Shown here: piece after piece, positions 11,601 to 27,845 of the stretch
Layout: each line of letters begins with the position of its first letter
Position numbering within the stretch: position 1 is the first letter of the stretch
Assembly (NCBI GenBank): GCA_003255025.1
Contig: QANY01005731.1
Coordinates: 133,019 to 197,018, forward strand
DNA length: 64,000 nt
Origin: Datisca glomerata
Lineage: Eukaryota > Streptophyta > Magnoliopsida > Cucurbitales > Datiscaceae
Direction: 5' to 3'
Program-made: the position numbers and the translations under genes
Notes under the pieces: model-generated
Told to the model about the DNA's origin: nothing
What the model saw: the letters and a program-made list of their open reading frames with translations, nothing else
The model's database searches: none

Positions 11601-13250
11601 TTTTCCGATGCAGCACAAATTTGGAGTCCATCAATAATCAATTATTGAGGAATCAACTAGTATACTCAAACTCTACTACTCCCAATGTAATATTCTTGAT
11701 TAATCATACACCATATTTCTCATTTTTCAGGTCTTATGCTATAGGTGGTAATTCAAATTTGTACTTCTGAAAGTACAGTGTCATGTATAACTATTTTTCC
11801 TTCTATCTTTCAATCAAGATTAACAAAATAGGAAGTCTTCTATGAGAATTAATCAAAGAAGAACATATAGACATCTTCTTCATTCATGGATTAATAAAGA
11901 ACAAATGAAGAAAGACGAGCCAATTCCACATGCCAAATTCAATCGAGGCTAGACTCTAGAGAAAATGAAAATAGGAAATCTTCTATGAGAATTAATCAAA
12001 GAAAATCTTCAGGATTAACAAATAGGAAATCTTCTATGAGAATTAATCAAAGAAAGAAAAAATAGACATATTCTTCATTCGTGGATTAATAAAGAACGAA
12101 AGAGGGCAGACAAGGCAATTCCACATGCCCAATTCAATCAAGGTTAGACTCTAGAGAGAACGAATATGTCAATAAACCCCACAACGATAACCCCAAAATG
12201 ATAGAAATATATACCACCACCAATCAAAGGGATCATGAAGAAAAACCCTAATGGCACACAATATGATTCTACAGAAAGATTAACAGAGACAAACACAGTA
12301 CACTGACTAAGAAAAGCATCACACACAGACCAGTTTAAGAATCTATTTCAAAAGCAAGCACAAAATCACTCAACACCACAAGAAATCATTGCACAATCCA
12401 ACTCAGTTGACAACTCAACAATCGTGCCTAACATCTTGAAATAACATGTCAATTTCAGTAGTTATCTTTCGATCCATAAATTATTCAGTTTAGAAAAGTT
12501 ATTTCTAATCAAAACCTTCCATCATCAAACATAAAAGGTCCTAAGTCAAAAATCTACAAATTTCTCAGAACAAAATTTGAAAGAACCAAGCAGTCCATTT
12601 GTGAACATTATGGTTTCATCTAAAAACACAATCAAGAACACCAACCATGGAAAACCAAACTAAATTGAGCTTTGAAGCTAATGTTTTGCAAAAATGAATG
12701 AAGATATGAAGGAGGAGAAAAAGAAAGCATGTGCCAAAAGCACACTCAAAGCATAACGGACATTAGTTAAAAGTGGTTGGAAGGGCCTATTTGCAACGGA
12801 TCAGAAAGAGCGGGGTATAAATCAGCAAAAAAAATTCTCAAGGGGGTGACCGTGCCAAAGTCCTAAAGGCGAGGGGTTTTTAGTTCAATTTAACCTAAAA
12901 ATATCAATAAAATTATTCAGTTTATCATTGAACTACCTCGAATGTAATAGTTGTGATATACATGTACTCATAGAAAGGATTGATGTATATTCTTGATATA
13001 TAAAAATTCTATATTAGTTTCACAAGTAAAATTAGTGTTGGTTCAATATGGTTCTTTGACTTACCAAATAGAGATAGAGCTTTCCTGGAATGAAAGTGAA
13101 AACTGTAAACCACAACCAAAACCCTAAATCAAAAACATGCAAATCACAACTAAAATCATAAATAAAAAACATGCAAATCTCAACCAAAACCCTAAATTAG
13201 AAACATTCAAATCCAGACACTTCTCCAATAAGAGGAAGAAAAATGATCTA
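8700..13250. other. AT-rich region without a recognised gene
   Basis: I found no coding similarity on either strand in this 4.5 kb. Open frames are short and low in complexity. The only internal structure seen is the 190-bp tandem duplication at 11,827-12,168 and scattered A-A-A-C-C-C-T-A-A telo-box-like motifs near 13,120-13,200. Confidence 0.6.
11827..12168. repeat. Tandem duplication of about 190 bp
   Basis: The sequence from AAAATAGGAAGTCTTCTATG through TAGACTCTAGAGA (11,827-11,965) recurs at 12,020-12,165 with only scattered differences. A third short copy of the CTTCTATGAGAATTAATC phrase sits between them at about 11,975. Confidence 0.75.
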
Positions 13251-13481
13251 GGGCAGAGAGGTCAATCATACCTGAGTATTCGTTGAACTTGAGGAATTCA
13301 CAAACTTACCAAACCAAAACCCTAAATCACGAGAAAATCTTCTAGAAGAGAGCTTGATCGAAGTCGCCAAGGGAAGTTGATGTGTTTGTGACCTAGAAGT
13401 CACCGAAGGAAGTGTAGTAGTTGCAGCGATGGAGTCACCTGAGAGAAGAACTCGTGTTTTGTTCGAAGAAAGAGAGCACAT
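13065..13481 (-). CDS. Possible 5' exons of an unrecognised gene
   Basis: An ATG at 13,481 opens a frame of 70 codons that ends at a clean donor (CTCAG|GTATGA, last exon base 13,272). The peptide is rich in Ser, Thr and Arg with few acidic residues (M-C-S-L-S-S-N-K-T-R... R-R-F-S-R-D-L-G-F-W), which would suit an organelle transit peptide but is not diagnostic. About 190 bp further a 20-bp segment (13,065-13,084) is bounded by TTCCAG and GTAAGT, a possible micro-exon. I found no further exon with recognisable domains. It could instead be a noncoding transcript or chance. Confidence 0.25.
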
Positions 13482-13752
13482 GTTTTGTTCAAAGAAGAAA
13501 GGAGAGAAAATTAAAGGAGATTGTAGGTTAGGGTTACCGGTTGAGCCGATTGTACAGAAAAGGGGGGAAAGTTAAATTAATGGTGGAGATTGTCCAGGCC
13601 AGATCCAACGACGAGGATCAATCCCAGCATTAATGCCGGAAAAATATTTCCTTGCACTGTAGAGGGATCCTTACTCATCATTGATTTAGTATTAACTTTA
13701 AAAATAGTAAGATAAATTTGATTACTTTGGTATTGTTTAATGATCACCCTCA

Positions 13753-13990
<238 letters not shown>

Positions 13991-13999
13991 ATTAACCAT

Positions 14000-15260
14000 C
14001 TCTATAATTCAGCAAACTATATTAATTTTAGGATATAATTACAATTTACAATGATCAATTTTTATTTAATTATTTATTAAGAATAGCAATGGATAAGAAT
14101 TGACACGTACTTTATTAGGCATTTTAGGCATATATAGATTGTTAATACATATAAGCAAAATTGTCCAAAAATATTTATATATTTATTGTGTTTTTTAATA
14201 TATTATACATTATATATGATGATGTAAATTATATGTTATATGCATATCTTTGGAAGCTGATGTCGGTAATAAGGTTAAATTAGTAAAAACAAATAATTTA
14301 AAAATATGAAAACTCATTAATAATCAATTATAATTTAAGAAATGAAAATACAATGAGTAATTTTACACGACCAAGTAATTGTTTAAGTTTTAAGTGATCA
14401 AGTGATGTGATAATCATTATAGGTTAATTTGTTAAATCATTTAATTAATCATAAAAAACTAACTTATAAATTATTGACACATCACTTAGTCATTTAAAAT
14501 TTAATCCATTACTTGGACACCGTAGAATTATTCAAATAAAATTATCTATTAGTTACCAGTCATAAACACTATTTAGAAAAGAATTTTTACGATCACTATC
14601 TATATATGTGTTGATGTTTGGATTAAGCTTTTGATCCGCCACGGAATCATGAGAAATGACAAATATGCAATACCTACCTTAATTTAGCTCCAAACTATAT
14701 TTCAAGTTTAGCAATTTTGTTGGATTTTCCGTTTATACATCTTATTTAGGAAAAAACTGTAAATTATACTCACGAACTTTACAGTTGTTGTCATTTATAG
14801 TCCTGAATTTTTAATTTTGTCATTTATAACCCTGAGGTTACCTTTTGAATCAAAATAACATTCCTCTATTTAAATGAATGGAGCTCCTAAGACCGTCAAA
14901 ATGATGTCGTTGTCCTATTTTCCATCATAATCTTCTTCGAGCCATTTTCTTCGCGAAGAAGACGGCCCACATTATTCTCCTCTGCCATCTCTTTCAGATC
15001 GCGAAGAAGATGAAAAACAGACCATCTTCTTCTCGTATTTTGGTTGTCCTTGTTGAATCTACATATCATACTAGATACAAGAACATCATAATCACTTAAA
15101 TGAATTAATATTACGTAGTGCACCTAGATTTACCGTCATGATTTAAGGATCGGGTACTAGGTCTTCCTCTATTTATCTCACTTTAGCTGATGGTGGCTAT
15201 CAATGGGACAAGACACCAATCTATACACTCCTTTAAGATATATATATATACACACACACA
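14000..15260. other. AT-rich spacer, no gene recognised
   Basis: Apart from the foldback at 14,352-14,545 I see no feature I can name. A minus-strand frame at 14,896-15,123 (containing K-E-M-A-E-E-N-N-V-G-R-L-L-R-E-E) is followed downstream by a sequence that looks like a common plant repeat, so I treat it as repeat-derived and do not call it a gene. A (TA)n(CA)n run is at 15,239-15,266. Confidence 0.5.
14352..14545. mobile_element. Foldback MITE-like element
   Basis: The segment from about 14,357 (TTTTACACGACCAAGTAAT...AAGTGATGTG) is repeated in reverse complement up to about 14,532, with arms of about 55 bp, some mismatches and a 60-bp AT-rich loop. The element has no coding capacity. The arms suggest a Mutator- or hAT-type MITE; the target duplication is not clear enough to decide. 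Confidence 0.6.
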
Positions 15261-15266
15261 CACACA

Positions 15267-15300
15267 TTTGAGAGCTAAAACTTATTTTGTATCAAAAGGC
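15267..15300 (+). mobile_element. Pararetrovirus leader remnant left of the satellite
   Basis: ATTTGAGAGCTAAAACTT plus TTTTGT matches 24 of 25 positions with the leader of the endogenous pararetrovirus at about 26,050-26,074. It is followed by ATCAAAAGGCGCG, close to the primer-site/post-primer segment at 26,450-26,466 with a few bases missing. The satellite begins immediately afterwards. Confidence 0.55.
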
Positions 15301-19608
<4,308 letters not shown>

Positions 19609-19611
19609 ACA

Positions 19612-20200
19612 AAGTATGGAGTATAGCCAGTCTAGTACCCTTAGAAATTTCTTTTCTGGATCATCCATTAATAATGATCAAGATCTTAGGATTCTCAACA
19701 ATTAGAAAAAGAATTAAAAATTTAAGAGTTAAAGGCATAGCCACAAGTTCACTAGTTAGTCAACAAGTCTTTGATAATAAGTCTGAACACTGTGAAAAAA
19801 TTAAAGCACTCACTGAATCAGATTTCCAAGGAAACATTCATGTTGTTAATCATCAACTCTTAGTCCTGCATATAGGAACCTTGAGTCAAGAATATAAACC
19901 AGATTGAGAAGGTCTAATCCCAATGATGACTCAGCCAATCTAGATAGACGTAATAGGTTCAAAAATTCATATAATATGGATCAAAGAAAAATGATATTTG
20001 CTGAATGAAAGGCATTCATGCAAGAATTTAGGATTGATATATTATTTCCTTGATTATATTGAAGATATTTATGAAAATAATATCAAAGTAATTTCAAAAC
20101 ATAAATGGGTCAAGGAAGACTCTAGTGTAGTATCTGCCATTCATCTCCTGAAAAAATTATGATTAATCATAAAAAAAATTAATCACTGCTTCTCCTTTCA
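19612..20200 (+). pseudogene. Pararetrovirus 5' coding region, movement-protein-like (broken)
   Basis: A frame to 19,907 contains K-A-L-T-E-S-D-F-Q-G-N and H-Q-L-L-V-L-H-I-G. Its position just before the coat-protein region fits the 30K-type movement protein, which carries virus between cells. I assign it by position and general resemblance only; no diagnostic residue is visible. The first 15 or so codons of that frame are satellite sequence. Beyond 19,907 the reading is broken by stops. Confidence 0.4.
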
Positions 20201-21790
20201 AAATTACAAAGGAAGATGAACCAAACAAAAAAGTAGTTCAACAACTCAGTTATACTAATCAGAGTCTAATTATAATAGGAAAACAATTAGACAAAATTGA
20301 TAATAAGGTTGATGTTCTTAATGAACCTAAACCTAATGAAATTCTGAAAGAAAAACCCTTAATAAATCTTTCAGATAAAATCAATTTAAAAATTATTCCA
20401 ATTAATAAAATTATTCATAAATTAAAAAATAAATCTATTGAGTCGTCTTCTTCTGTTAAGGTTGCTAACAAAGACAGTAGTTCAGAATTTGAAACTAAGT
20501 CTGAAAAAGTTGGTAAAATATTTCAAGAATTGAAAGTAATTAACCAAGACGATAATTCAGATTCAGAAAGTTATAGGTCAGAATCTACCTTTGAGTCAGC
20601 CACAATAGGTAAATCTTAAAACATTAACAATATTGAAGATAAATTTAAAAATTTAGAAGTTAATAAATTACAAAAGAAATGGCTTGAAAGGCCTATTCCT
20701 CCTGACATTCAAATTACTCATAGTTCTTTAGTTAACCAATTTTCTGTTTCTGTAAAAAAAAATTATATGAATGGAATATTGATGATCTTTTTGAATGGGA
20801 AGTCCTTAATAAATTACAACACATGGCAATGGTAGCTAACAGCTACATTACCACCCACAATTTACTTCATGAAGAAGTAATAAATCTTCTAGCCACAGGA
20901 TTCACAGGAATACGCCATTCCTGATGAGAAATCATCTTACAGAAGAATTCAAAATTTTCATTATTTCAGCAGTAAAGATTGAAGCTAAAGGAAACCCAAT
21001 TATTGGAGAAAATCAGGAAATAATACCTGATGGAATTAATACACTCCTTTATACAATAATTGAACATTTCATTGGTACGCCAAGTAATATTATTTTGTGT
21101 ATTCATGATCAATTAATCAATCTTAGGTGTCCACCCTTAAGTGATTTTAATTGGTATAATATATTTTTATCCAGAGTTATGTCAAGGGATGATAGTAATC
21201 AATCCTTTTGGAAAGAAAAATTTATTATTAGATTACCCAATTTATTTTAACACAAATAAGAACAGTACTTAGTAATGACCTAGGTAATATAGACTATGAT
21301 AGTCTAACTTATGGAACAATAATCACCATAATACAAAGGAAGGTTTGAGAATGTGCGTTGATATGAAAATCAATAAACAAATTAAAAAAGAAAGTAAAAC
21401 TGCTAAATATGAGTTAGGACATTTTTGTGAGTAATATGGTTTACCCTCTATTTCTCCTTCTCAGAAAAATAGGAAAAATTCTCACCTAAGCCCTAGAAGG
21501 TCTCACAAACCTTATAGGAAGAATTATCATAAAAACAGAAATAAAAATTTTGATCAATATTTTTCAAAGAATATAAAGTTTGATAAACGATTCTCTAAGA
21601 ATAAAAATTATTCTAGATAAAAGTTTACTAAAAAATATGATAAAAGTAATATTACGTGTTTCAAATGTGGCCAGAATGTTAAGAATAAAACTAATCAATT
21701 AAAATGTTTTGAAGAAGATAAACATGAATTGTTTATAATCTTAGAAACAATATATTATTATGAAAGTAAAAGTGAGATTTAGGAGAATAT
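20200..21790 (+). pseudogene. Pararetrovirus coat-protein region with relic zinc knuckle (broken)
   Basis: The first part (20,200-20,640) is rich in Lys, Asn and Ser, as in the acidic/coiled N-terminal part of these polyproteins. Around 20,760-21,240 the frames contain M-V-A-N-S-Y and L-L-A-T-G-F-T-G, matching the conserved capsid core. A Lys/Arg/Asn-rich basic stretch follows at 21,480-21,650. The zinc knuckle at about 21,657-21,707 keeps three Cys (C-F-K-C ... C) but has lost the His, so it should not bind zinc. Several frameshifts and stops. Confidence 0.6.
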
Positions 21791-22079
21791 GAAACCCATG
21801 AATTCTCAAGGTCTGACGATGATTCTCCTAACATCACTATGGGATGTAGGGATAGTTGTTGTCAAAAAATTAATATCTTAAATGAAAATGAAGAACAAAA
21901 AACCCTCTTGTTAGATTTATTTAGCAAAATTGAAAATCCAGAATTAAAACAAGAATACCTTGAAATTTTTAAAAAGGTACTTCTGAATAAAGAAAATACT
22001 AAGTAGAATATTAACAATACTGCAAGCCTTTCGTAAACCTTGAAAAATTCAATAGGGTAAAAAGGGAAAGAAAAGGAAG

Positions 22080-22720
22080 TCACCTTACAGGAACTTCAAA
22101 AGAAAATTAAAATCATTAAAATAGAAGTAGAAGAATTAAGAAATTCTAACACAGAAATTAAAGAAGAATTAAACCTTTTAAAACTAGAAAATCTAATTAA
22201 TAAACAAGAATTTAGTGAACCAAGCAAATTACTAGTTTCTGATAATGAGGTTGAAGAACCTATTATTAATAGTCGAGACGACGAAAATTTCATCCAAATA
22301 CTTAATCACATCAAAATCAAAAAATGGCACATTATAGTCAGAATAATTATTCAAGATTTTGATTTCACAACGATGACTCTTGTGGGCTTAGGGGCAGATT
22401 TGAATTGTCTGCAGGAAGAACTAGTTCCAACCAAGCACTTCAAGAAGGCAAAAGAATCTTTGTCCTCTGCCAATGGTACCTGTATGCGTATCAATTATGA
22501 AATATTCATAATCAATATTTGTCACGACAATGTATGATTCAAAACAACTTTTGTCTTGGTAAAATACATGACTGATAAAATTATTTTGGGTTTATCATTT
22601 ATTGTTCTGTTATAACCGTTTTAAACAGAGTATGATGGAATAATTACCTATGTCATGAATAAACCTATAAAAATTTAAATTTCTTTCTTTTCCTCGCAAT
22701 AAAAAATTAAAGTCTCTAAA
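22080..22720 (+). pseudogene. Pararetrovirus aspartic protease region, active site lost
   Basis: A coiled-coil-like Lys/Glu-rich stretch (22,085-22,250) leads into the protease fold. The active-site triplet reads G-L-G at 22,385-22,393, whereas the inverted copy at 27,596-27,604 keeps D-S-G. Downstream residues (L-N-C-L-Q, then D-K-I-I-L-G-L) still match between the two copies. Stops follow at about 22,537 and 22,613. Protease inactive. Confidence 0.75.
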
Positions 22721-22804
22721 AGAAAAATCTATTTCTAATTCCATAAATCCCATTTCTTGTAAAGAAAAACAATCGTGTTTTTTACAAGAAGAAGTAAAAT
22801 TCAA

Positions 22805-24235
22805 TAGAATTGAAAAACAACTTCAAGGTCTTGCTCTTCAAAACAAAATTAAAATATCCGAACAAAAAATCTGTAAAAAATTATGTTCTGATATTCCCAA
22901 TGCTTTCTGGCTTAGGAAGTAACACACTGTCAATCTTCCTTATATTAAGGGATTCGATGAAAATAATATCTCAACAAAGGCAAGGCCAATTCAAATGAAG
23001 TCTGAGATGCTTGAGTTCTGTAAAAAAAAACTTGCAGAACTTCTCAATAAAAAAATCATTAGAAGGAGCAAGTCTCATTGGTCCTGTTCGGCCTTTTATG
23101 TCAGAAGGCCAGTGAAATTGAATGAGGAGTTCCTAGTTTAAAATCCGTTATAAGCCCCCTAATAATGTTTTGAAATGGATAAGATATCAAATACCAAACA
23201 AAAGAGATTTGATAAATAGACTTGGAGATGCACTGGTCTTCTCTATATTTGATATGAAAAATCTGCATTTTAGCAAATCCAGATAAATGAAAGTGATAAG
23301 TATAAAACTTCATTTGTAACTCCATTTGGCCATTATGAATGGAATGTAATGTCCTTTGGTCTTAAAAGCGCTCCCAGTGAATTTCAAAATATAATGAATG
23401 AAATCTTTAATCAATTTACAGATTTCTCAATTGTTTGATGATGACTCATTTTCTCTAAAATAATATAACAACATTGGAGACATCTTGAATCATTTGTTAG
23501 GATAATAAAATAAATTGGTTTAGCTATCTCTGCAAGTAAAATTAGGTTATTTCAATCTAAAGTTAGATTCCTAGGATTTGAAATACACCATTCCATAATC
23601 AAACCAATTGATAGGGTAAAATAATTTGTTAACAAATTCCCCAATGAAATCCTAGATAAAACACAGTTGCAAAGATTTCTAGGCTCTTTAAATTACATAT
23701 ATGATTTTTACAATAAAATGAGAATTGACTTTAAGTCTCTCTTTGAAAGGCTTAAAAAGAATCCCCCTCCATGGACAACTGTCCATACTGATTTAATCAA
23801 AATGATCAAGGTCCATTTTAAGATATTTCCTTTTCTTGGCATTCCTACCAATAATTTTTTCAAAATTGTTCAAACAAATGCCTCTGAAATTGGATATGGA
23901 GGTATCCTATTACAAAACATTTCCCCAGATGCTTCAAAACAAATTGTTAGATTTACATCTGGAACTTGGACCCAATCCCAAAGCAATTACAGTACAATAA
24001 AAAAGGAAATATTATATGTTGTATTATGCATACAAAAATTTCAAGATGACTTGTTAAATCAAATATTTTTGTTAAAAATTGATTGTAAATTTGATAAGCA
24101 TGTTCTGGAAAAGAATGTTAAAAATATAGTCTCCAAACAGATTTTTGCTAGATGGCAGTCTATACTTACTATTTTTTATTTCAATATTGAACTTATAAAG
24201 GTATTAGTAATTCAGTTCCTGATTTTTTAACCCGT
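22805..24235 (+). pseudogene. Pararetrovirus reverse transcriptase-RNase H region (broken)
   Basis: The RT domain spans about 22,960-23,640 with several stops. At the polymerase active site the frame reads L-F-D-D-D (about 23,431-23,445). The inverted copy keeps Y-I-D-D, and the difference is a small deletion just before the two Asp codons. RNase H lies at 23,667-24,230 in a long open frame. Its first catalytic Asp is Asn (Q-T-N-A-S at 23,871-23,885), while N-Y-S-T-I-K-K-E is kept. Neither activity is expected to survive. Confidence 0.75.
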
Positions 24236-24360
24236 GAATTTTTCCAGGGGTAACAACACGATAGTTTCTAGGCCCTTGGCCTCAAAGCACGGAACTAAAG
24301 GGGAACCTATAATTGGCCGTCAAGGCCCAAATTAAATAGGAGTTCTCTACTCCGAACCAA

Positions 24361-25460
24361 ATGACAATACCTGGGTCTATCAGACCCAACTACCAATCGG
24401 CCATGGTCAACCAATTTGACCCATTCACAATTTCTCAACCCTTTGATGTCCAATTAGTAAATCAGCCAATTACAAAATACATAAAATCGTCCCCTTGTCT
24501 CCACAAAAAACCAAGTAAGAATCTTTTTCATATTGAGCTCACATTCACTCATCTAAAAAAGCATGCGGAAATAGTAAAAGCACATTTTCTTCCTGATTTT
24601 CACTTTGTCCCTGGTCACAGAGACAAAAATTTCAGTTTCTATAGAGACATTATTTTAGAAACTAAATCTATAAATATCAGCCCAATCAAGAATGGAGAAG
24701 GAAAAATCATCTTTCACCATTTTACATTCTCAAAATTATAACGTTGGAGGAATGTAAAGCCCATCCTTCAGGTCTAAAAAATCTTTTGAATAAAAATAAT
24801 ACAATTATTTTGACTACATTGATGTCTGCCACACAATTTTCCTGCATCAAGATAGTACTTTTTCCCACTCATGGTTTTTAAATTTTGACAAGAATTTTAA
24901 AACTAATTTTCCAAAATGGTTCTTAAGGTGGTGGTCCGTTCACGGTCCTCTCTTAGAACTTTCCCCAATCAGTCTACAACAGAGTTTTGGTTTATTTTTA
25001 TTTTATATTATAAGCCTTCATCAATTGAGACTTCTTTTCCTCAACTACTTTGCTTTATAAATAAATTTGAATTACCATGGATTCTCAAGTGGCAATACTC
25101 AATAGAAGATGAAGTTCACATCAGACACTATTATATGAAATGGTGAGACAAGTTCAATACCCATAAAATAAATACATCTATCAATCAAAAGTTTGCAAAA
25201 AACCACCCTAGCCTGAAACTGATCAATCCATTTACCCAGAACCACAATCAAAATAATCTAGTTCATCCAAAGAATCCAGACCTAAATCAAAACCTGAATC
25301 AAGGCCCTCCTCAAAGGGTAAATCTAAGGCCACAAAGCCAAAATCTAAATCAAAACAGGAATTGGTCCAAAAATTGCTTCTCCTGCTGGAAGACAATGAT
25401 GATTCTGACTCTAGATCTTCAGTTGAGTCAAATCACCTAATAAAACCAAAATTCTAGAAA
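24361..25460 (+). pseudogene. Pararetrovirus downstream ORF (broken)
   Basis: An open frame at 24,361-24,741 is followed by interrupted continuation to about 25,460. The end is rich in Lys, Ser and Pro (K-S-K-P-E-S-R-P-S-S-K-G-K-S-K), then an acidic-Ser patch (E-D-N-D-D-S-D-S-R-S-S). Its place between RNase H and the promoter matches the last ORF of several caulimovirid genera, sometimes a translation transactivator, but I see no motif that proves that role. Confidence 0.45.
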
Positions 25461-25992
25461 GGCCAAATGTCCAAAATTCTCCATCAACAATTGACAGACA
25501 GAGAAAATTTGAAAGGCCACGTCCTACCTCAATGGGCCCATGACGCATTTCAGGATTAATAAGATCCATTCGACAGTACCAATTTAAGCAGTGATGAATA
25601 AAGTTGAAGAATGAATATTTTTCCTTTGGAAAAATTCCAACGTCAACAGACAGTACCAAGTAATGTAACAATCAAGACACAAACAATGAAGACACGAAAA
25701 TCTGAGATCAATTATCAAAGAAAACAGTGGCTCCACCAAAATAATTATAGTCTCAATGACTTTCAACAAATCATGACAGGAATGAAGATCAAGATTTTAA
25801 GTATCAAGATTCTTTATAATTTGTCGCGTTATAATAATTATACTAGTTGTCAAATTATTAGACAACTATTTATGCTTTCTATTATTTCTAATCAAAAGTA
25901 GGCAAAAGTATAAATGTGAAATGTTTTTACTTTTGTAGAATAGAATAGTTCAGGTAACTGATGGGTTCCCAGTGAACTTCACTTTCCTCAGC

Positions 25993-26000
25993 TATAAATA
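25993..26000 (+). promoter_or_regulatory. Pararetrovirus TATA box
   Basis: TATAAATA stands at the end of the coding remnants and is followed by C-T-C-T-C-C-C and a leader with many short T/C-rich stretches, as expected for the pregenomic RNA promoter. Transcripts would start about 30 bp downstream. Whether it is active in this host cannot be seen. Confidence 0.6.
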
Positions 26001-26214
26001 GGTAGCTCTCTCCCATTTGTTACTCAGAACTCACTTTACAACTCTTAACTATTTGAGAGCTAAAACTTGTTTTGTGAAACAAAGTTTTCTTCTCCTCCTT
26101 TTTTGTAAATCTTTTCTTCTTTTTTCTTCAACATAAATTAGTGAACGAGAGCACTAATTTATTATTTCCAATTAAACGTTGTTTGTGTAAATTTTTAATC
26201 TTACACCACAATAC

Positions 26215-26466
26215 AATTTTTGTAACTGTTGTTTAATACAGTTTTTATTGCTTATCTTCTTGCATCTTAATACCCCTCTCTAAATTACTATTAATTTCGT
26301 GCCTTTGGGTATCAAAATCAAACTTGGTGGGGATAATACTGTTCATTTACAGTTTTTGTAATTGTTGTTTGTTAATACAATTTTTATTGTTTATCTTTTG
26401 CATCTTAATACCCCCTCTCTAAATTAATGTTAATTTTGCGGCTTTTGGTATCAAAGCCAAAAAGGC
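26215..26466 (+). repeat. Duplicated leader segment with two primer-binding-like sites
   Basis: A block of about 130 bp (TTTTTGTAACTGTTGTTTAATAC... CATCTTAATACC... CTCTCTAAATTA... TTTTGGTATCAAA) occurs twice in tandem. The second copy ends in TGGTATCAAAGCC (26,446-26,458), one base off the common tRNA-Met primer site. The first ends in TGGGTATCAAAATC (about 26,306-26,319), a decayed version. The duplication may come from strand transfer during reverse transcription or from later slippage. Confidence 0.65.
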
Positions 26467-26540
26467 GCGGAATTAAAGGTTTGCGTGTTTCTAATTTTAC
26501 TTGCAGAGATAAATAAACCATTTTTTTATTATTCTAACAA

Positions 26541-27845
26541 ATGATTCAAGATGTCTCCAATGTTGTTCTATTATTTTAGAAAAAATGAGTACATCATCAA
26601 TGTAAACAATTGGAAAATCAGTAAATTGATTAAATATTTCATTCATTATATTTTAAAATTCACTAGGAGCGTTTTTAAGACCAAAAGGCATTACATTCTA
26701 TTGATAATGGCCAAATGGAGTTACAGGTGTAGTTTTATACTTATCACTTTCATTTATCTGGATTTGCCAAATCCATATTTCATATCAAATTTAGAGAATA
26801 CCACTACATCTCCAAGTCTATTTATCAAATCCCTTTTGTTTGGTATTCGATATTTTATCCATTGTAAAACATTATTAAGGAGCTTATAAATGATTACTAA
26901 TCGAGAAACTTCTCATTCAACTTCAATGGCCTTCTGAACATAAAAGGCCATGCAGAACCAAGGAGACTTGCGCCTTCTAATGATATTTTTATTGAAAAGT
27001 TTTGCAATTTCCTTTTTACAGGATTCAAGCATCTCAGAATTCATTTGAATTGGCCTTGCCTTTTTGGGATGTTGCTTCTGCTAGAAAGCATTGGAAATAT
27101 CAGAACATAATTCTTTATTATTTTTTGTTCAAATATTTTAATTTCATTTTGCAGAGCAGGACCTTGAACCTGTTTTTCAATTCTATTGAATTTTAATTCA
27201 TCCTGTAAAAAGCACGATTATTTTTCTTTACAATAAATGAGATTTATGGAATTAGAAATATATTTTTCTTTTAGAGTTATTAATTTTTCATTGCGAGAAA
27301 AAGAAAGAAATTTAAATTTTATATGTTTATTCATGACATAGGTAATTATTCCTTCATACTCTATTGAAAATGGATATAACAGAGCAATAAATGGTAAACC
27401 CAATATAATTTTATCAGTCATGTATTTTACTAAGATAAAAGATGTTTTAAAACATACATTATCTTGACAAATATGGACTGTGGGTATTTCATAATTGATA
27501 TGCATACGAGTATCGTTGGTAGAGGACAAAGATTTTTTTGTCTTCTTGAAGTGCTTGGTTGGAACTAGTCTTTTCTGCATACAATTCAAATATGCTCCTG
27601 AGTCCACAAGAGTTATTATTGTGAAATCAAAATCTTAAATAATTATTCTGATCATTATGTGCCCATTTTTTTATTTTGATGTGCTTAAGTATTTGGATGA
27701 AATTTCATCGTCTTGACTGTTAATAATAGGTTCTTCAACCTCATTACCAGAATTTACTTGGTTCACTGAATTCTTGTTTATTAATTACATTTTCTATTTT
27801 TAAAAAGTTTAATTCTTCTTTTATTTCTGTGGTAGAATTTCTTAG
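26541..27845 (-). pseudogene. Second, inverted pararetrovirus copy: protease and RT part
   Basis: On the minus strand, 27,845 to 26,541 covers the same protease-RT span as about 22,130-23,490 of the + strand copy. It keeps the protease active site V-D-S-G-A (27,596-27,604) and 129 open codons after it, and the RT box Y-I-D-D (26,593-26,604). Stops break the RT frame elsewhere. It ends shortly after the Y-I-D-D box, so RNase H is missing. It is truncated at both ends and not functional as a unit. Confidence 0.8.

Larger units (their letters stand above)
19609..26540 (+). mobile_element. Endogenous pararetrovirus (Caulimoviridae), decayed, + strand copy
   Basis: The order is movement-protein-like region, coat-protein region with a relic zinc knuckle, aspartic protease, reverse transcriptase, RNase H, a downstream ORF, then promoter and leader with a tRNA-Met-type primer site. 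This order is typical of caulimovirids, and the protein patterns look closest to the florendovirus/petuvirus side, though I cannot prove the genus. Stops and indels interrupt every domain. It abuts the satellite on the left and an inverted partial copy on the right. Confidence 0.8.
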
